A stretch of 37,220 bases of DNA from Labilibaculum sp041595635 (GTDB lineage Bacteria; Bacteroidota; Bacteroidia; Bacteroidales; Marinifilaceae), in contig NZ_JBFHJW010000043.1 of assembly GCF_041595635.1 (NCBI RefSeq), positions 1 through 37,220 of the forward strand, written 5' to 3'. The position numbers were made by a program, and so were the translations under genes. Under the pieces are notes generated by a model. It saw nothing but the letters and a program-made list of their open reading frames with translations, searched no databases and was not told the origin of the DNA. Of this stretch, positions 26,707 to 35,600 are shown in pieces; position 1 is the first letter of the stretch; every line of letters begins with the position of its first letter.

Positions 26707-26945
26707 GGAAATTACTTTTTTAACAAGCCCATTTTCCCAATAAGAATAAATGGCAAAATGGTACTTAGAGAATGTGTTTTGCCTAATTTCTTTACTTTCC
26801 TATGAGATATTCGTAACTTTATTGAACTGCAAAGTATTGGCAGTTGTTAATATGCAGACCATGCCCTTTCTGTTTTTTCATGAGTAGTGAGCCTAAAATT
26901 TAACTTGTTGAGCATTTTGAATTGTTTTACAAAAAAAATGGCTTT

Positions 26946-27479
26946 ATGAGGAAGACAATGCTTTTACTGTTGATGGCTTTGTTTTTTTGTGCTGGCATGG
27001 CTCAGAAATCGCAAATCAAAATGAATTTTTATAAGACTTGGGTGGGGTTAAAAGATTCTACCGAAGTTGAGGGTGTGCTCTATCAGGTGACGGATACTTC
27101 CATTGTTCTTACTCAATCTCTACTAGTGAAGGATTATTTAATGGATTCTATTCAGTTGAAAAATCTTCATTGCAAATGGATAGAGACGATCCAAACAAAA
27201 CGAAAAAATGCTGTGGGAAGAGGTGCCTTGATTGGCGCTGCATGCGGTTTTTTTGTAGGAGCAATGGTTGGCTTTACTGATGGAGATGACGAGAATTCTA
27301 TTGTTTTTTTTAGTGCAGAAGAAAAAGCATTGCTTGGAGGTTTTACAGGAGCGATTGCAGGCGCTGGGATAGGCGTTTTGCTAGGTTCTTTTAAACTGAG
27401 TATTCCTATCAATAGAGATCAAAAAAAGTTCCGGGATACTCAGTTTAAATTGAAAAAACGAGCACTGATTCATCAGTGA
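26946..27479 (+). CDS. Exported protein with glycine-zipper segments, unknown function
   Basis: The ATG at 26946 gives a clean signal peptide (MRKTMLLLLMALFFCAGMAQ); an in-frame ATG at 26922 adds eight residues and is less likely. The body starts with a small beta domain (KTWVGLKDSTEVEGVLYQVTD, resembling an SH3 or Sm-like fold). Two glycine-rich hydrophobic helices of glycine-zipper type follow (GRGALIGAACGFFVGAMVGF and ALLGGFTGAIAGAGIGVLLG). The family is not named, but this layout is common in Bacteroidota envelope proteins. Confidence 0.7.
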   Translation: MRKTMLLLLMALFFCAGMAQKSQIKMNFYKTWVGLKDSTEVEGVLYQVTDTSIVLTQSLLVKDYLMDSIQLKNLHCKWIETIQTKRKNAVGRGALIGAACGFFVGAMVGFTDGDDENSIVFFSAEEKALLGGFTGAIAGAGIGVLLGSFKLSIPINRDQKKFRDTQFKLKKRALIHQ

Positions 27480-27514
27480 AAATTACTTTTGAGGCATACA
27501 CCTAAAAATTCCTT

Positions 27515-28636
27515 TTAAAATAGTTTGCGGTAGCAACGCTTGCGTTTGTGTTGAATGTGATCAAAAGATTTCCATAGCTGAATGGCAACGTGGTTATTTT
27601 CAAGCATTCCAGTTGTCTCGGCAAATTGAACTCCATCGCTGTTAGCTGTTTTTAGCAATTCATTCATTAGAATGGATACAAAACCCAGTTTTTGGCAATC
27701 GTAATCAATACCAGTTAGCATTAAATCCATTTCGGTAGGATGTTTTAGTGCTTTTCGTAAGTGCCACCATCCGAAAGGCAATAATTTTCCTTTGGCTTTT
27801 TGTAAGGCTTTCGATAAGGATGGCAAGGCAATAATGAATCCAACCAATTTATCGTCTTTGTTCAATATGATTTTAACATATCGGGGATTTAAAATGGGAA
27901 AGTATTTCGAGATGTAAAAGCGAATCAATTTTTCGGGCAATTTAAAGGTGCCAAAAAGATCGGCAAAAGCATCATTGAAGACTTTGAAAATCTTTTCTTT
28001 ATAAGGTTCCAGTTCTTTTTTTGTGGTGAAGTTAACGGTTTGCAAGCCATATCGTTTCTTGATTAAGTCAGCAATTCTACCTGCTTTTTCGGGAGTGTTT
28101 TTCGGAAGAGAAATTCTAAATTCCAGCCAATCAATTTCTTTTTTGTAGGCTAACCGTTCGAAATGATTTTCGTAGTAAGCAAAATGATAATCGGAAGCCA
28201 TGGATGGTAACCATTCGTGACCTTCAATTAGTAAACCAGCATGGTCTAAATTTGAAAATCCCAAAGGACCTGCAACGCCAATCATTCCTTCTTCTTGAAG
28301 CCATTTTTCAGCTGTTGAAAAAAGGAGTTCAGAAACCTCATAGCGATCTACGAATTCCATACGGGTAATTCGTCCGATTTTTTCGCACTGTTTTTCTATG
28401 CATAAATTATTTACGATTGCCCCAATGCGTCCAACAACGCTTCCATTTTCGTAGGCCAACCAAAATTTCGCTTTGCAAAAGTCAAAAGCGGGATTTTTTT
28501 CGGGCATTAGTAATTCTAGTTCTCCTGCTTTAAAAGGAGGAACCCAAAATTTATGTCCTTTATACAAGGTAAAGGGAAAGTTGACGAAAATTTTACGCTG
28601 ATTTTGATTTTGAACTTCTACAATTTTGATACTCAT
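27515..28636 (-). CDS. GNAT-like acyltransferase-fold protein
   Basis: A 373-residue cytoplasmic protein resembling the large GNAT-fold proteins common in Bacteroidota. The N-terminal part has RKIFVNFPFTLYKGHKFWVPPF and CKAKFWLAYENGSVVGRIGAI, the typical strand where acyltransferases meet acyl-CoA. The C-terminal part has a second GNAT-like stretch (LGFVSILMNELLKTANSDG, then TTGMLENNHVAIQLWKSFDH). The acyl donor and acceptor are unknown. It is convergent with the glycine-zipper gene, whose stop is about 35 bases away. Confidence 0.75.
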   Translation of the reverse strand: MSIKIVEVQNQNQRKIFVNFPFTLYKGHKFWVPPFKAGELELLMPEKNPAFDFCKAKFWLAYENGSVVGRIGAIVNNLCIEKQCEKIGRITRMEFVDRYEVSELLFSTAEKWLQEEGMIGVAGPLGFSNLDHAGLLIEGHEWLPSMASDYHFAYYENHFERLAYKKEIDWLEFRISLPKNTPEKAGRIADLIKKRYGLQTVNFTTKKELEPYKEKIFKVFNDAFADLFGTFKLPEKLIRFYISKYFPILNPRYVKIILNKDDKLVGFIIALPSLSKALQKAKGKLLPFGWWHLRKALKHPTEMDLMLTGIDYDCQKLGFVSILMNELLKTANSDGVQFAETTGMLENNHVAIQLWKSFDHIQHKRKRCYRKLF

Positions 28637-28927
28637 ATACGAAAATAAAAGTTGAACCTGTTTTTAGCCTTCCAGTTAGGGACTGAAATCTCCAATTCAC
28701 AAAGTTTTGGCCAAAAGTAAGGATTTAAGATCAATAGTAACGAGGGAAAGAGAGCTAAAATTGTATTTAGAATGCATATATCTTATTCAACAAGTTTGCT
28801 TACTTTCTGTAGTAGGTAAAAAAAAGAATAGTATGTGTTGTATACTTATCTGTTGTGCAGATGATTGATGTTTATTGCTAGGTAGTACCTTTCGTCTGTT
28901 TTTTTTGATCATTGGAAGTTTTAGCAA

Positions 28928-30073
28928 TTAGATCTTCTTTTTTCGGGTGTAAATGGAAGCTCCAATAATTGCCGTGAAGGGAGCTACTAAAACCAAACCA
29001 AAGCTACCTACTAATGTATGCAGAATTTCACCTGAAACGTAATTCAGATTTAGAATGTTAATCATAGGTGTTCCCTGAGCGATAAATACCATAAGCAAGG
29101 CCGAAAAGCCACCTGAGTAAGCAAGCAGTAAAGTAGTAGTCATGGTGCCAACAACAGCTTTTCCTACCTCAAAACCAGAATGACGAAGTTGTTTTGCATG
29201 TATGTTTTTGTTGTGTTGGAATACTTCATATTGTGCCGTTGCGATATCCATGGAAATGTCCATGACAGCTCCCGATGATGAGATGAAAATCCCCGCAAGG
29301 AAAATTTCGGTAAGATTTAAATAGGAGTAACCCGAATAGAGCAAAGTCTCAGAGAAAGGTTTAATGGCACCATGAATGTTGAAGAGCTTGCCAAAAAGCA
29401 AAGCCATAAAACAAGTAATTGCAATGCCACTCATGGCACCCAAAAAGGCAACCATACCTTTTTTATTGATTCCGGCCACTAAAAATATAATTACCGAGGT
29501 AAGTAGAGCAACTATGGCCAGGGAGAGAGGAATGGGTGAATATCCGTTTAGCAAGCCTGGTAGCAGTAGTTTCCAAATGCAGATGCCCGCAAAAAGGAAA
29601 GAGAGCATGGCTTTTACACCGGTCCATCCTGCAAAAGAGATTAAAAATAATACGAAAAGAAAGAGTAAAAAAGCTTCCAGATTAATTCGGTAATGATCGA
29701 TAACATTGGCACTGATAATTTTAGATTCATCTTCGCTTAAATTCAGTACGGTAAGGGTTTTATCGCCAGGTGAGAAAAATTTATCAAATTCCATTCTACC
29801 TATTAACTCGTTAAATGCGCTAATTTCTTTTCCCTTGAATTTCCCATCAAGAATTTTAATTTGTAGCATTTGCGAACCTGTTTTTATGATTCCTGTAGCT
29901 ACAATTAGCGAATTATCTGTTTTTAAAACCAAGGCTTTAACTCGACTTGAATGCTTTCCTTCTTTTTCGGAAAAACCTGTAGGCAAGGATAAAATTAGAG
30001 TGCTTAGTAAAAGGGTAACAAGAACTAGAATCAGATCTGATTTTTGAGGCAATTTGAATTTGAACATAGCCAT
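28928..30073 (-). CDS. YibE/F-family multi-helix membrane protein
   Basis: A 381-residue inner-membrane protein. One N-terminal helix (about 14-32) is followed by an extracytoplasmic domain of about 85 residues (KALVLKTDNSLIVATGIIKTG...) and then seven to eight packed helices from about residue 130 to the end. The pattern, including EIFLAGIFISSSGAVMDISMDIA, HNKNIHAKQLRHSGFEVGKAVVGTM and the final GEILHTLVGSFGLVLVAPFTAIIGA, matches the YibE/F family, whose transport role is not settled. It lies downstream of alkaline phosphatase on the same strand, but a terminator separates them. Confidence 0.88.
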   Translation of the reverse strand: MAMFKFKLPQKSDLILVLVTLLLSTLILSLPTGFSEKEGKHSSRVKALVLKTDNSLIVATGIIKTGSQMLQIKILDGKFKGKEISAFNELIGRMEFDKFFSPGDKTLTVLNLSEDESKIISANVIDHYRINLEAFLLFLFVLFLISFAGWTGVKAMLSFLFAGICIWKLLLPGLLNGYSPIPLSLAIVALLTSVIIFLVAGINKKGMVAFLGAMSGIAITCFMALLFGKLFNIHGAIKPFSETLLYSGYSYLNLTEIFLAGIFISSSGAVMDISMDIATAQYEVFQHNKNIHAKQLRHSGFEVGKAVVGTMTTTLLLAYSGGFSALLMVFIAQGTPMINILNLNYVSGEILHTLVGSFGLVLVAPFTAIIGASIYTRKKKI

Positions 30074-30155
30074 AAAGTTAGAAATATCTGCACAAGAGAA
30101 AAAGAAGAAGGCGGGTTAAAAGGATGTGATTTGCGATCTTCTTTTTTATAGTCTG

Positions 30156-30183
30156 AAAAAAATGCCCTGCATAAATGCAGAGC
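30156..30183 (-). terminator. Intrinsic terminator after alkaline phosphatase
   Basis: Read on the minus strand, GCTCTGCA pairs with TGCAGGGC around a TTTA loop (30183-30164) with one wobble, followed by ATTTTTTTC (30162-30155). It is a standard rho-independent terminator 24 bases after the phosphatase stop, so the YibE/F gene is probably transcribed separately or by read-through. Confidence 0.8.
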
Positions 30184-30206
30184 GATACAATATAAGTTTA
30201 AACGAA

Positions 30207-31736
30207 TTACTTCGATTCGATTATTTTCATTAAATTTTTTGGCATATCGGTATTGTCGAAATAGCCAGTGAAAAGTTTGGCACCAACACCTATGGAACGA
30301 ACAGGAATAGGCGATGCAGTGTGTGAATAAGAAGTCCAACCAATACCTGCTTTTTGAGCGAGAATGTGACAAGCTGTTACGGTAAAAGGATCGTAGCTAC
30401 CATACAAAAGGTAGAATTGATCATCTTTTTTCAAATCATCTAATTTGGTCATACTCTTTTTAAAGGCGGTTTCAAGTTGTTGCTTTTCGAAGGCAGATAA
30501 AGTTAGATTTTTGGTGCTGTCGCCCAAACCAAAATGTTCATGTACCATTTCTAGTCCATCTGCAAATTTGTAATCAGAAGGATGTGCATCTCTGTAGGTT
30601 GCAATTTTAGCCGTGAAATTTTCGTAGGAGATGTTTTGGTGCTGCAATAAGGCAAAATCTGATTTGTAATGGCTACCAGCAAATCCTAAGGCCAAGCCTC
30701 CTGTTTCATGATCGGCAGCCACCAGAATTAAAGTTTCTGTAGGATGTTTCTTATAAAAAGCCAATGCCTGAGCAACAGCATTGTCGAATTGCAAAACCTC
30801 ATTAATTACTGTGGCAGCATCATTAGCATGACAAGCCCAGTCAATTTTTCCTCCTTCAACCATCATAAAAAAGCCATCAGGATTGTCGAGTAAGTCGATG
30901 CCTTTTTGAGTAAATTCAGCTAAGGAAATATCGGCACCATTTTGTTGATCGATAGAATAAGGAAGAGCCGAACCACTAGCAAGAACAGGTGCAATGGCAA
31001 TTATTTTATCATCGCCTTTTTTCAGTTGAGAAAAATCTGCTCGGTTATTTACAATTCGGTAGCCTCTTTCCTGGGCTATATCTATCGAATTTTTTTCTTT
31101 CTTAAGAATTTCTTCTTTTCCGCCCATGCCAAAATTAGAAAGGGAATTTTCTTTAATAGCTCCATCGCCTTCGGGATGTTTCAATCCTCCACCTGCAAAA
31201 TAATTAAAACCAGAATTGCTCAAATCCAGACTAATTTCGTAGTACATATTTCGTGATGGCTGATGAGCGTAAAAAGTAGCAGGCGTAGCATGATCGATAG
31301 AAACCGTACTCACAATTCCTACTTTATAGCCTTTTTCTTTAGCCATTTCGGCAATGGTTTTATACGGATGCAATCGGTCTTTATCCATGGAAATGGTGCC
31401 AATAGAAGTTTTGTGTCCAGTGGCAAGTGCTGTTCCTGCGGCTGCAGATCCGGTAATGAATCGGTTTGCCGCATAAGTGGTATAAAATCCCAGGTAAGGA
31501 AGGGTGCTTAAATTTAATTTTTTGATTCCTAGATTTGTGCTGTCCAGAGCCCCCAAGTATGCTTCGGTGGCTATGGTTTGCGACAAGCCCATTCCATCGC
31601 CAATAAAATAGAAGATGTATTTGGGTGCCTTGCCTTCATAAAGCTCCCTTTCGGTGGGTTGACCATTGGATTCGAAAGCAATAAAAAGCAAAAATATTGC
31701 CATGAATTGCTTTAGCGTTCTTGTAAGAGTTAACAT
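30207..31736 (-). CDS. phoA: Alkaline phosphatase (PhoA family)
   Basis: A periplasmic metal-dependent phosphomonoesterase that releases phosphate. Numbered from the in-frame ATG at 31760, D55 in IGDGMGLSQ binds metal and S105 in ITGSAAAGTA is the phospho-accepting serine. HATPATFYAHQPSR, MVEGGKIDWACHANDA and LVAADHETGGLALG carry the further metal ligands. I prefer the start at 31736, eight residues in, because it gives a typical signal peptide (MLTLTRTLKQFMAIFLLFIAFESNGQ region) and because a TAGATTTG -7-like box (31758-31765) overlaps the upstream ATG. The ligase gene lies about 60 bases upstream. A terminator follows. Confidence 0.92.
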   Translation of the reverse strand: MLTLTRTLKQFMAIFLLFIAFESNGQPTERELYEGKAPKYIFYFIGDGMGLSQTIATEAYLGALDSTNLGIKKLNLSTLPYLGFYTTYAANRFITGSAAAGTALATGHKTSIGTISMDKDRLHPYKTIAEMAKEKGYKVGIVSTVSIDHATPATFYAHQPSRNMYYEISLDLSNSGFNYFAGGGLKHPEGDGAIKENSLSNFGMGGKEEILKKEKNSIDIAQERGYRIVNNRADFSQLKKGDDKIIAIAPVLASGSALPYSIDQQNGADISLAEFTQKGIDLLDNPDGFFMMVEGGKIDWACHANDAATVINEVLQFDNAVAQALAFYKKHPTETLILVAADHETGGLALGFAGSHYKSDFALLQHQNISYENFTAKIATYRDAHPSDYKFADGLEMVHEHFGLGDSTKNLTLSAFEKQQLETAFKKSMTKLDDLKKDDQFYLLYGSYDPFTVTACHILAQKAGIGWTSYSHTASPIPVRSIGVGAKLFTGYFDNTDMPKNLMKIIESK

Positions 31737-31821
31737 GTGTTGCAGTTTATAATTTGTCAAATCTATAAATTAAATCTTATTTATAATAGTTTTAAATAGT
31801 TAATTTACGATTAATTAGTCG

Positions 31822-33723
31822 TTAAAGCTTTGTAAGATTTTCCTGATTTTTTGAATTCAGCATGTTCTTTCCTTCTGGTGTGTATAGAAAATCAACATCT
31901 TCTTTAAAGTACGTAACCACTTTGTCGCGAACCACTTTCATGGTTGAGTTGAGTAGCTTGTTTTCTTCTGTAAATGCTTCGGGAAGAATGCCTACAGCTG
32001 TTGGTAGCCAACGGTGAGGAAACATATCTTCGTGTTTTCCGCCTGGACGATATTGGTTGAGTTCCTTTTGTAGGATTTCTAGTGCTGCCATTCTCCCTTT
32101 CTCACTATCCAGAGTGAGATCAAGAGCTTTTAAGCGAGCTGCAATTGCTCCTTTATTGGGCACAATTAATGCAATGGTGTAAGGATTCTGGTTGTTGTAT
32201 AGGATGCACTGGTCAATCAGGTTGGTCTGATCTACAAAGGCTTCTTCGATTCCTTCCGGACTAAATTTTTCTCCATCGTTGGCAATTAAAAGTGACTTGA
32301 AACGACCCAATACATGCAGAAAACCTTCTGCATCCATATAACCCATATCGCCAGTATGCAACCAGCCATCGCGAAGCGTTTCATCTGAGGCTTTATCGTT
32401 TTTCCAATAGCCTTTCATTACGTTGCCTCCTTTAATCACAATTTCGCCTTTTTGTCCGGTGATTAAGGAATCTCCATTGTCGTTGCAGATTTTTAAATCC
32501 ATGTTCTGTACAATAAATCCAGAAGAGCCCAATTTGTGCTTGTGATGTGCATTGGAAGAAATAATTGGAGAAGCTTCCGATAAGCCATATCCTTGATACA
32601 TAGGAATGCCAATGGCGTAGAAAAATCGTTGCAATTCAATGTCAAGAAGAGCACCTCCACCCACAAAGAATTTTAGATTGCCGCCAAAATTTTCTCTTAC
32701 CTTCGAAAATAAAATCTTGTCATAAAATAGGTACAAAGGTTTTAAAAGCTTGCGCGAGCCTTTTCCTTTGTTCCAGCCATCGCCATTGTATTTGTAGGCT
32801 AGGTGAAGAGCTTTGTAAAAAAGTTTTTCTACTTTAGGTCCTTTTGCTTTGATTCCTTTTTCGATGTTCTTTTTAAAGTTTTTCGCCAAAGCGGGAACGC
32901 TTAATAAAATATCAGGTTGAATTTCCTTTATGTTGTTGGGAATATTTTTGAGAGCTTCCATGGGCGATTTGCCTTGTTGAACAGCAGCAATTGAAGCACC
33001 TTTTAGCATGAAACTGTAAATTCCAGCTGTATGTGCAAAGGAATGGTCCCAGGGAAGAATTAGTAAAGTTTTGTAGTTAGCAGGAATCTCCATTAAGCTG
33101 GAAGCTTGTAGCACATTGCTTACATAATTGTTGTGAGTTAGAATAATTCCTTTCGGATCGGCAGTGGTTCCCGAAGTGTAGGAGATGTTTGCATGGTCGT
33201 CGGCAGTAATGCTATTCTTAATCTTTTTAAGTTCTGCACGTTCTGCTTCCGAGAGCTTCTTGGCTAGTGAATAAAGTTGGTTCAATGAAATTTCATTTTC
33301 CTGTAATTCTGCATCATCATCTAGAACAATAATAGTATCTACTGTTTCCAGTTGGTCTTTAATAGATCTAATTTTCTCTAAATGATTTTTTGAGACAATT
33401 ATAATGCGTGATTCTGAATGATTTAATCGGAACTTTAGTTCATTTTGAGCATCAAGCTTTACAGATAAGGGAACATTTACTGCTCCGGCAAATAATACAC
33501 CAAGTTCCGAAAGAACCCAGGCATTTCTTCCTTCTGATAAGAGGCCAATTCGATCGGCTTTTTTTATGCCCAAGGAAAATAAGCCAGCAGCGAATTGCTG
33601 TACCTCTTCGTATAATGATTCGTAACTAACAGATTGATAACTTGAATTTGTTTTTTCCCATAAAAAAGGGTTTTTGCTAAATTGTTCAACACTGTTTTCA
33701 AAGAGTTGTATGATTGTATTCAT
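31822..33723 (-). CDS. Long-chain acyl-CoA synthetase (AMP-forming)
   Basis: A 633-residue AMP-forming ligase that activates fatty acids to acyl-CoA through an acyl-adenylate. The phosphate-binding motif is YTSGTTADPKG (182-192). A4-A5 motifs follow (GGGALLDIELQRFF, then YQGYGLSEASP), then the adenylate motif DGWLHTGDMGYMD and the LGRFKSLLIANDGEKFSPEGIEEA motif with its catalytic lysine region. The length and the large insertion between A3 and A5 fit the FadD15/FAA1-like class common in Bacteroidota. It is preceded by a good promoter in the divergent region. Chain-length specificity is not evident. Confidence 0.93.
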   Translation of the reverse strand: MNTIIQLFENSVEQFSKNPFLWEKTNSSYQSVSYESLYEEVQQFAAGLFSLGIKKADRIGLLSEGRNAWVLSELGVLFAGAVNVPLSVKLDAQNELKFRLNHSESRIIIVSKNHLEKIRSIKDQLETVDTIIVLDDDAELQENEISLNQLYSLAKKLSEAERAELKKIKNSITADDHANISYTSGTTADPKGIILTHNNYVSNVLQASSLMEIPANYKTLLILPWDHSFAHTAGIYSFMLKGASIAAVQQGKSPMEALKNIPNNIKEIQPDILLSVPALAKNFKKNIEKGIKAKGPKVEKLFYKALHLAYKYNGDGWNKGKGSRKLLKPLYLFYDKILFSKVRENFGGNLKFFVGGGALLDIELQRFFYAIGIPMYQGYGLSEASPIISSNAHHKHKLGSSGFIVQNMDLKICNDNGDSLITGQKGEIVIKGGNVMKGYWKNDKASDETLRDGWLHTGDMGYMDAEGFLHVLGRFKSLLIANDGEKFSPEGIEEAFVDQTNLIDQCILYNNQNPYTIALIVPNKGAIAARLKALDLTLDSEKGRMAALEILQKELNQYRPGGKHEDMFPHRWLPTAVGILPEAFTEENKLLNSTMKVVRDKVVTYFKEDVDFLYTPEGKNMLNSKNQENLTKL

Positions 33724-33762
33724 CTATTTTTAAGTTGTAAAAATGCAAGTTTTTAAGAAGCC

Positions 33763-33794
33763 CAAAAATAGCTGATTAGCATATCGAAAGCAAA
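33763..33794 (-). promoter_or_regulatory. Promoter for the acyl-CoA synthetase gene
   Basis: On the minus strand TTTG (33794-33791), a 20-base spacer and TATTTTTG (33770-33763), a perfect TAnnTTTG -7 element. It lies 40 bases upstream of the ATG at 33723. Confidence 0.6.
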
Positions 33795-33908
33795 CCTAAG
33801 GTCTTAAAAAATCGAGAATGTTATTTTGGTTTTCTGTTTTGGGTGCTAAATAAGGAAAATGCTGATGAAACTGTTTGATTATTGCAAATAGAATATTTAA
33901 ATTTCCAA

Positions 33909-33926
33909 CCCCTAAGCAAATAGGGG
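33909..33926. promoter_or_regulatory. Inverted repeat in the divergent promoter region
   Basis: CCCCTA (33909-33914) and TAGGGG (33921-33926) form a perfect palindrome around AGCAAA, in otherwise AT-rich DNA between the divergent acyl-CoA synthetase and aminotransferase genes. It could be an operator shared by both genes. No transcription factor is suggested by the neighbours. Confidence 0.4.
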
Positions 33927-34032
33927 GTATCGATAATTTTTGTGATTTTATGCTGATTTTTCGTCATGTTAAATGCTTAATGGCAAAATAGGATTGAAAA
34001 TGAGAATATATACAAAGAAAAAAACAAACTGA

Positions 34033-35505
34033 ATGAGTAATCTGGAAGAATATTTTAGCAAGTTTCGTGAAAATACAATAGGTCATAATGCTAGTTTTTA
34101 TTCTCCTTTTGGCGAACAGAAAATTGTGTATGGAGATTGGATTGCCAGCGGACGTTTGTATGCACCCATTGAAAAGAAAATAGCCGAAGAATTTGGACCT
34201 TATGTGGCCAATACTCATACAGAAACCAACGAAACGGGTACTTTAATGACTCAGTCTTACCATAGGGCGCAGGAGTTAATTAAGCAGCATGTAAATGCTG
34301 GTCCGAATGATGTAATTATTCATGCAGGTTTCGGCATGACTGCAGTGATTAATAAGCTGCAAAGAATTTTAGGATTGAAAGGTTGTGGTGTTTTAGGGCG
34401 GCAAATTTGTCAAATGGAACGCGAGAAGCCTGTTGTATTTATTACTCATATGGAGCATCATTCCAATCAAACCTCTTGGTACGAAACCAATGTGGATGTG
34501 GTGGTGGTTCCGCCGGGAAAAGATTTGAGCATTAGCTTGGATGAGCTGAGATTACAGTTGGAGAAGTACAAGGAAAGAAAAATTAAAATTGGCTCTTTTT
34601 CTGCCTGTTCAAATGTAACTGGTATTGTTACTCCCTACCATAAAATGGCAAAAATGATGCATGAATATGGAGGCGTTTGTTTTATTGATTTTGCGGCTTC
34701 TGCTCCTTATGTTGATATCAATATGCATCCCGATGATGAATTGGAAAAATTGGATGGACTTTTCTTTTCCCCGCATAAGTTTTTGGGAGGACCAGGATCG
34801 TCGGGAGTGATGATTTTTGATTCGAAGCTTTATAAAAATGAGGTGCCCGATAATCCAGGTGGTGGTACTGTTGATTGGACAAATCCCTGGGGGAAATACA
34901 AATATGTCGATAATATTGAGCTTCGTGAAGATGGTGGAACTCCCGGATTTCTGCAGTCCATACGAACAGCTTTGGCCATCGAGCTAAAAAATCAGATGGG
35001 AACGAAAAACATTGCAAAAAGAGAAGAGGAATTGCTCGATTTGGCTTTTGAGCGATTAAAAGCAGTGAAAGATGTTCATGTATTGGCCGATAATGTACAA
35101 GGCCGATTGGGAATCTTGTCTTTTTATGTGGAATACATTCATTTCAACTTATTGGTGCGATTATTGAACGATCGCTTTGGGATTCAGGTTCGCGGAGGTT
35201 GTGCTTGTGCAGGAACCTATGGTCACTACCTGTTGGAAGTGAGTCAGGAGCAATCCAAAACCATTACCGATGAAATTTCTTTGGGCGATTTAACGCACAA
35301 ACCAGGATGGGTGCGATGGTCGCTGCATCCAACAACAACCAATAGTGAGGTTTTACTATTTATTGATGCGCTGCATAAAATTGTTGATAATTATGAGGAT
35401 TGGAAGATGGATTATACTTACAATCGGAAAACAAATGAGTATTATTACAGTGGTGATCAGGAAGTAGAAAAGAAAATAATTGTAGATGACTTATTCAAAC
35501 TTTAG
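34033..35505 (+). CDS. Class-V aminotransferase / cysteine-desulfurase-like PLP enzyme
   Basis: A cytoplasmic 490-residue PLP enzyme of fold type I. K249 in FFSPHKFLGGPGS forms the Schiff base, D219 in CFIDFAASAPY binds the pyridine nitrogen, and H142 in HMEHHSN stacks on the ring. C390 and C392 in RGGCACAGTYGH sit where SufS/NifS enzymes carry the active-site cysteine loop. It is longer than typical SufS (about 400-410), with extra C-terminal residues (DWKMDYTYNRKTNEYYYSG). It may be a desulfurase/selenocysteine lyase-like enzyme or another class-V lyase; no Suf/Isc genes are near. Confidence 0.85.
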   Translation: MSNLEEYFSKFRENTIGHNASFYSPFGEQKIVYGDWIASGRLYAPIEKKIAEEFGPYVANTHTETNETGTLMTQSYHRAQELIKQHVNAGPNDVIIHAGFGMTAVINKLQRILGLKGCGVLGRQICQMEREKPVVFITHMEHHSNQTSWYETNVDVVVVPPGKDLSISLDELRLQLEKYKERKIKIGSFSACSNVTGIVTPYHKMAKMMHEYGGVCFIDFAASAPYVDINMHPDDELEKLDGLFFSPHKFLGGPGSSGVMIFDSKLYKNEVPDNPGGGTVDWTNPWGKYKYVDNIELREDGGTPGFLQSIRTALAIELKNQMGTKNIAKREEELLDLAFERLKAVKDVHVLADNVQGRLGILSFYVEYIHFNLLVRLLNDRFGIQVRGGCACAGTYGHYLLEVSQEQSKTITDEISLGDLTHKPGWVRWSLHPTTTNSEVLLFIDALHKIVDNYEDWKMDYTYNRKTNEYYYSGDQEVEKKIIVDDLFKL

Positions 35506-35566
35506 ATGAATTAGCAAGCTTTACCATACTATCTAAATTCTGATTATTCGTATTTAGGATTTTTTT

Positions 35567-35574
35567 TACTTTTG
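35567..35574 (+). promoter_or_regulatory. -7 promoter element for the metallophosphoesterase
   Basis: TACTTTTG at 35567-35574 is a perfect TAnnTTTG -7 box, 26 bases before the GTG start. No good TTTG lies 19-20 bases upstream, so the -33 element is weak. Confidence 0.4.
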
Positions 35575-35600
35575 ATTTTAACACCTTAAAAAATAGAAAC

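Noticed and set aside
27480..27514. Weak hairpin AGG-N6-CCT between convergent genes as a terminator
   Set aside because: Short stem with a mismatch; not strong enough to list.
30031..30372. A 113-codon minus-strand frame across the phosphatase end
   Set aside because: It overlaps the phosphatase gene in another frame and crosses the terminator.
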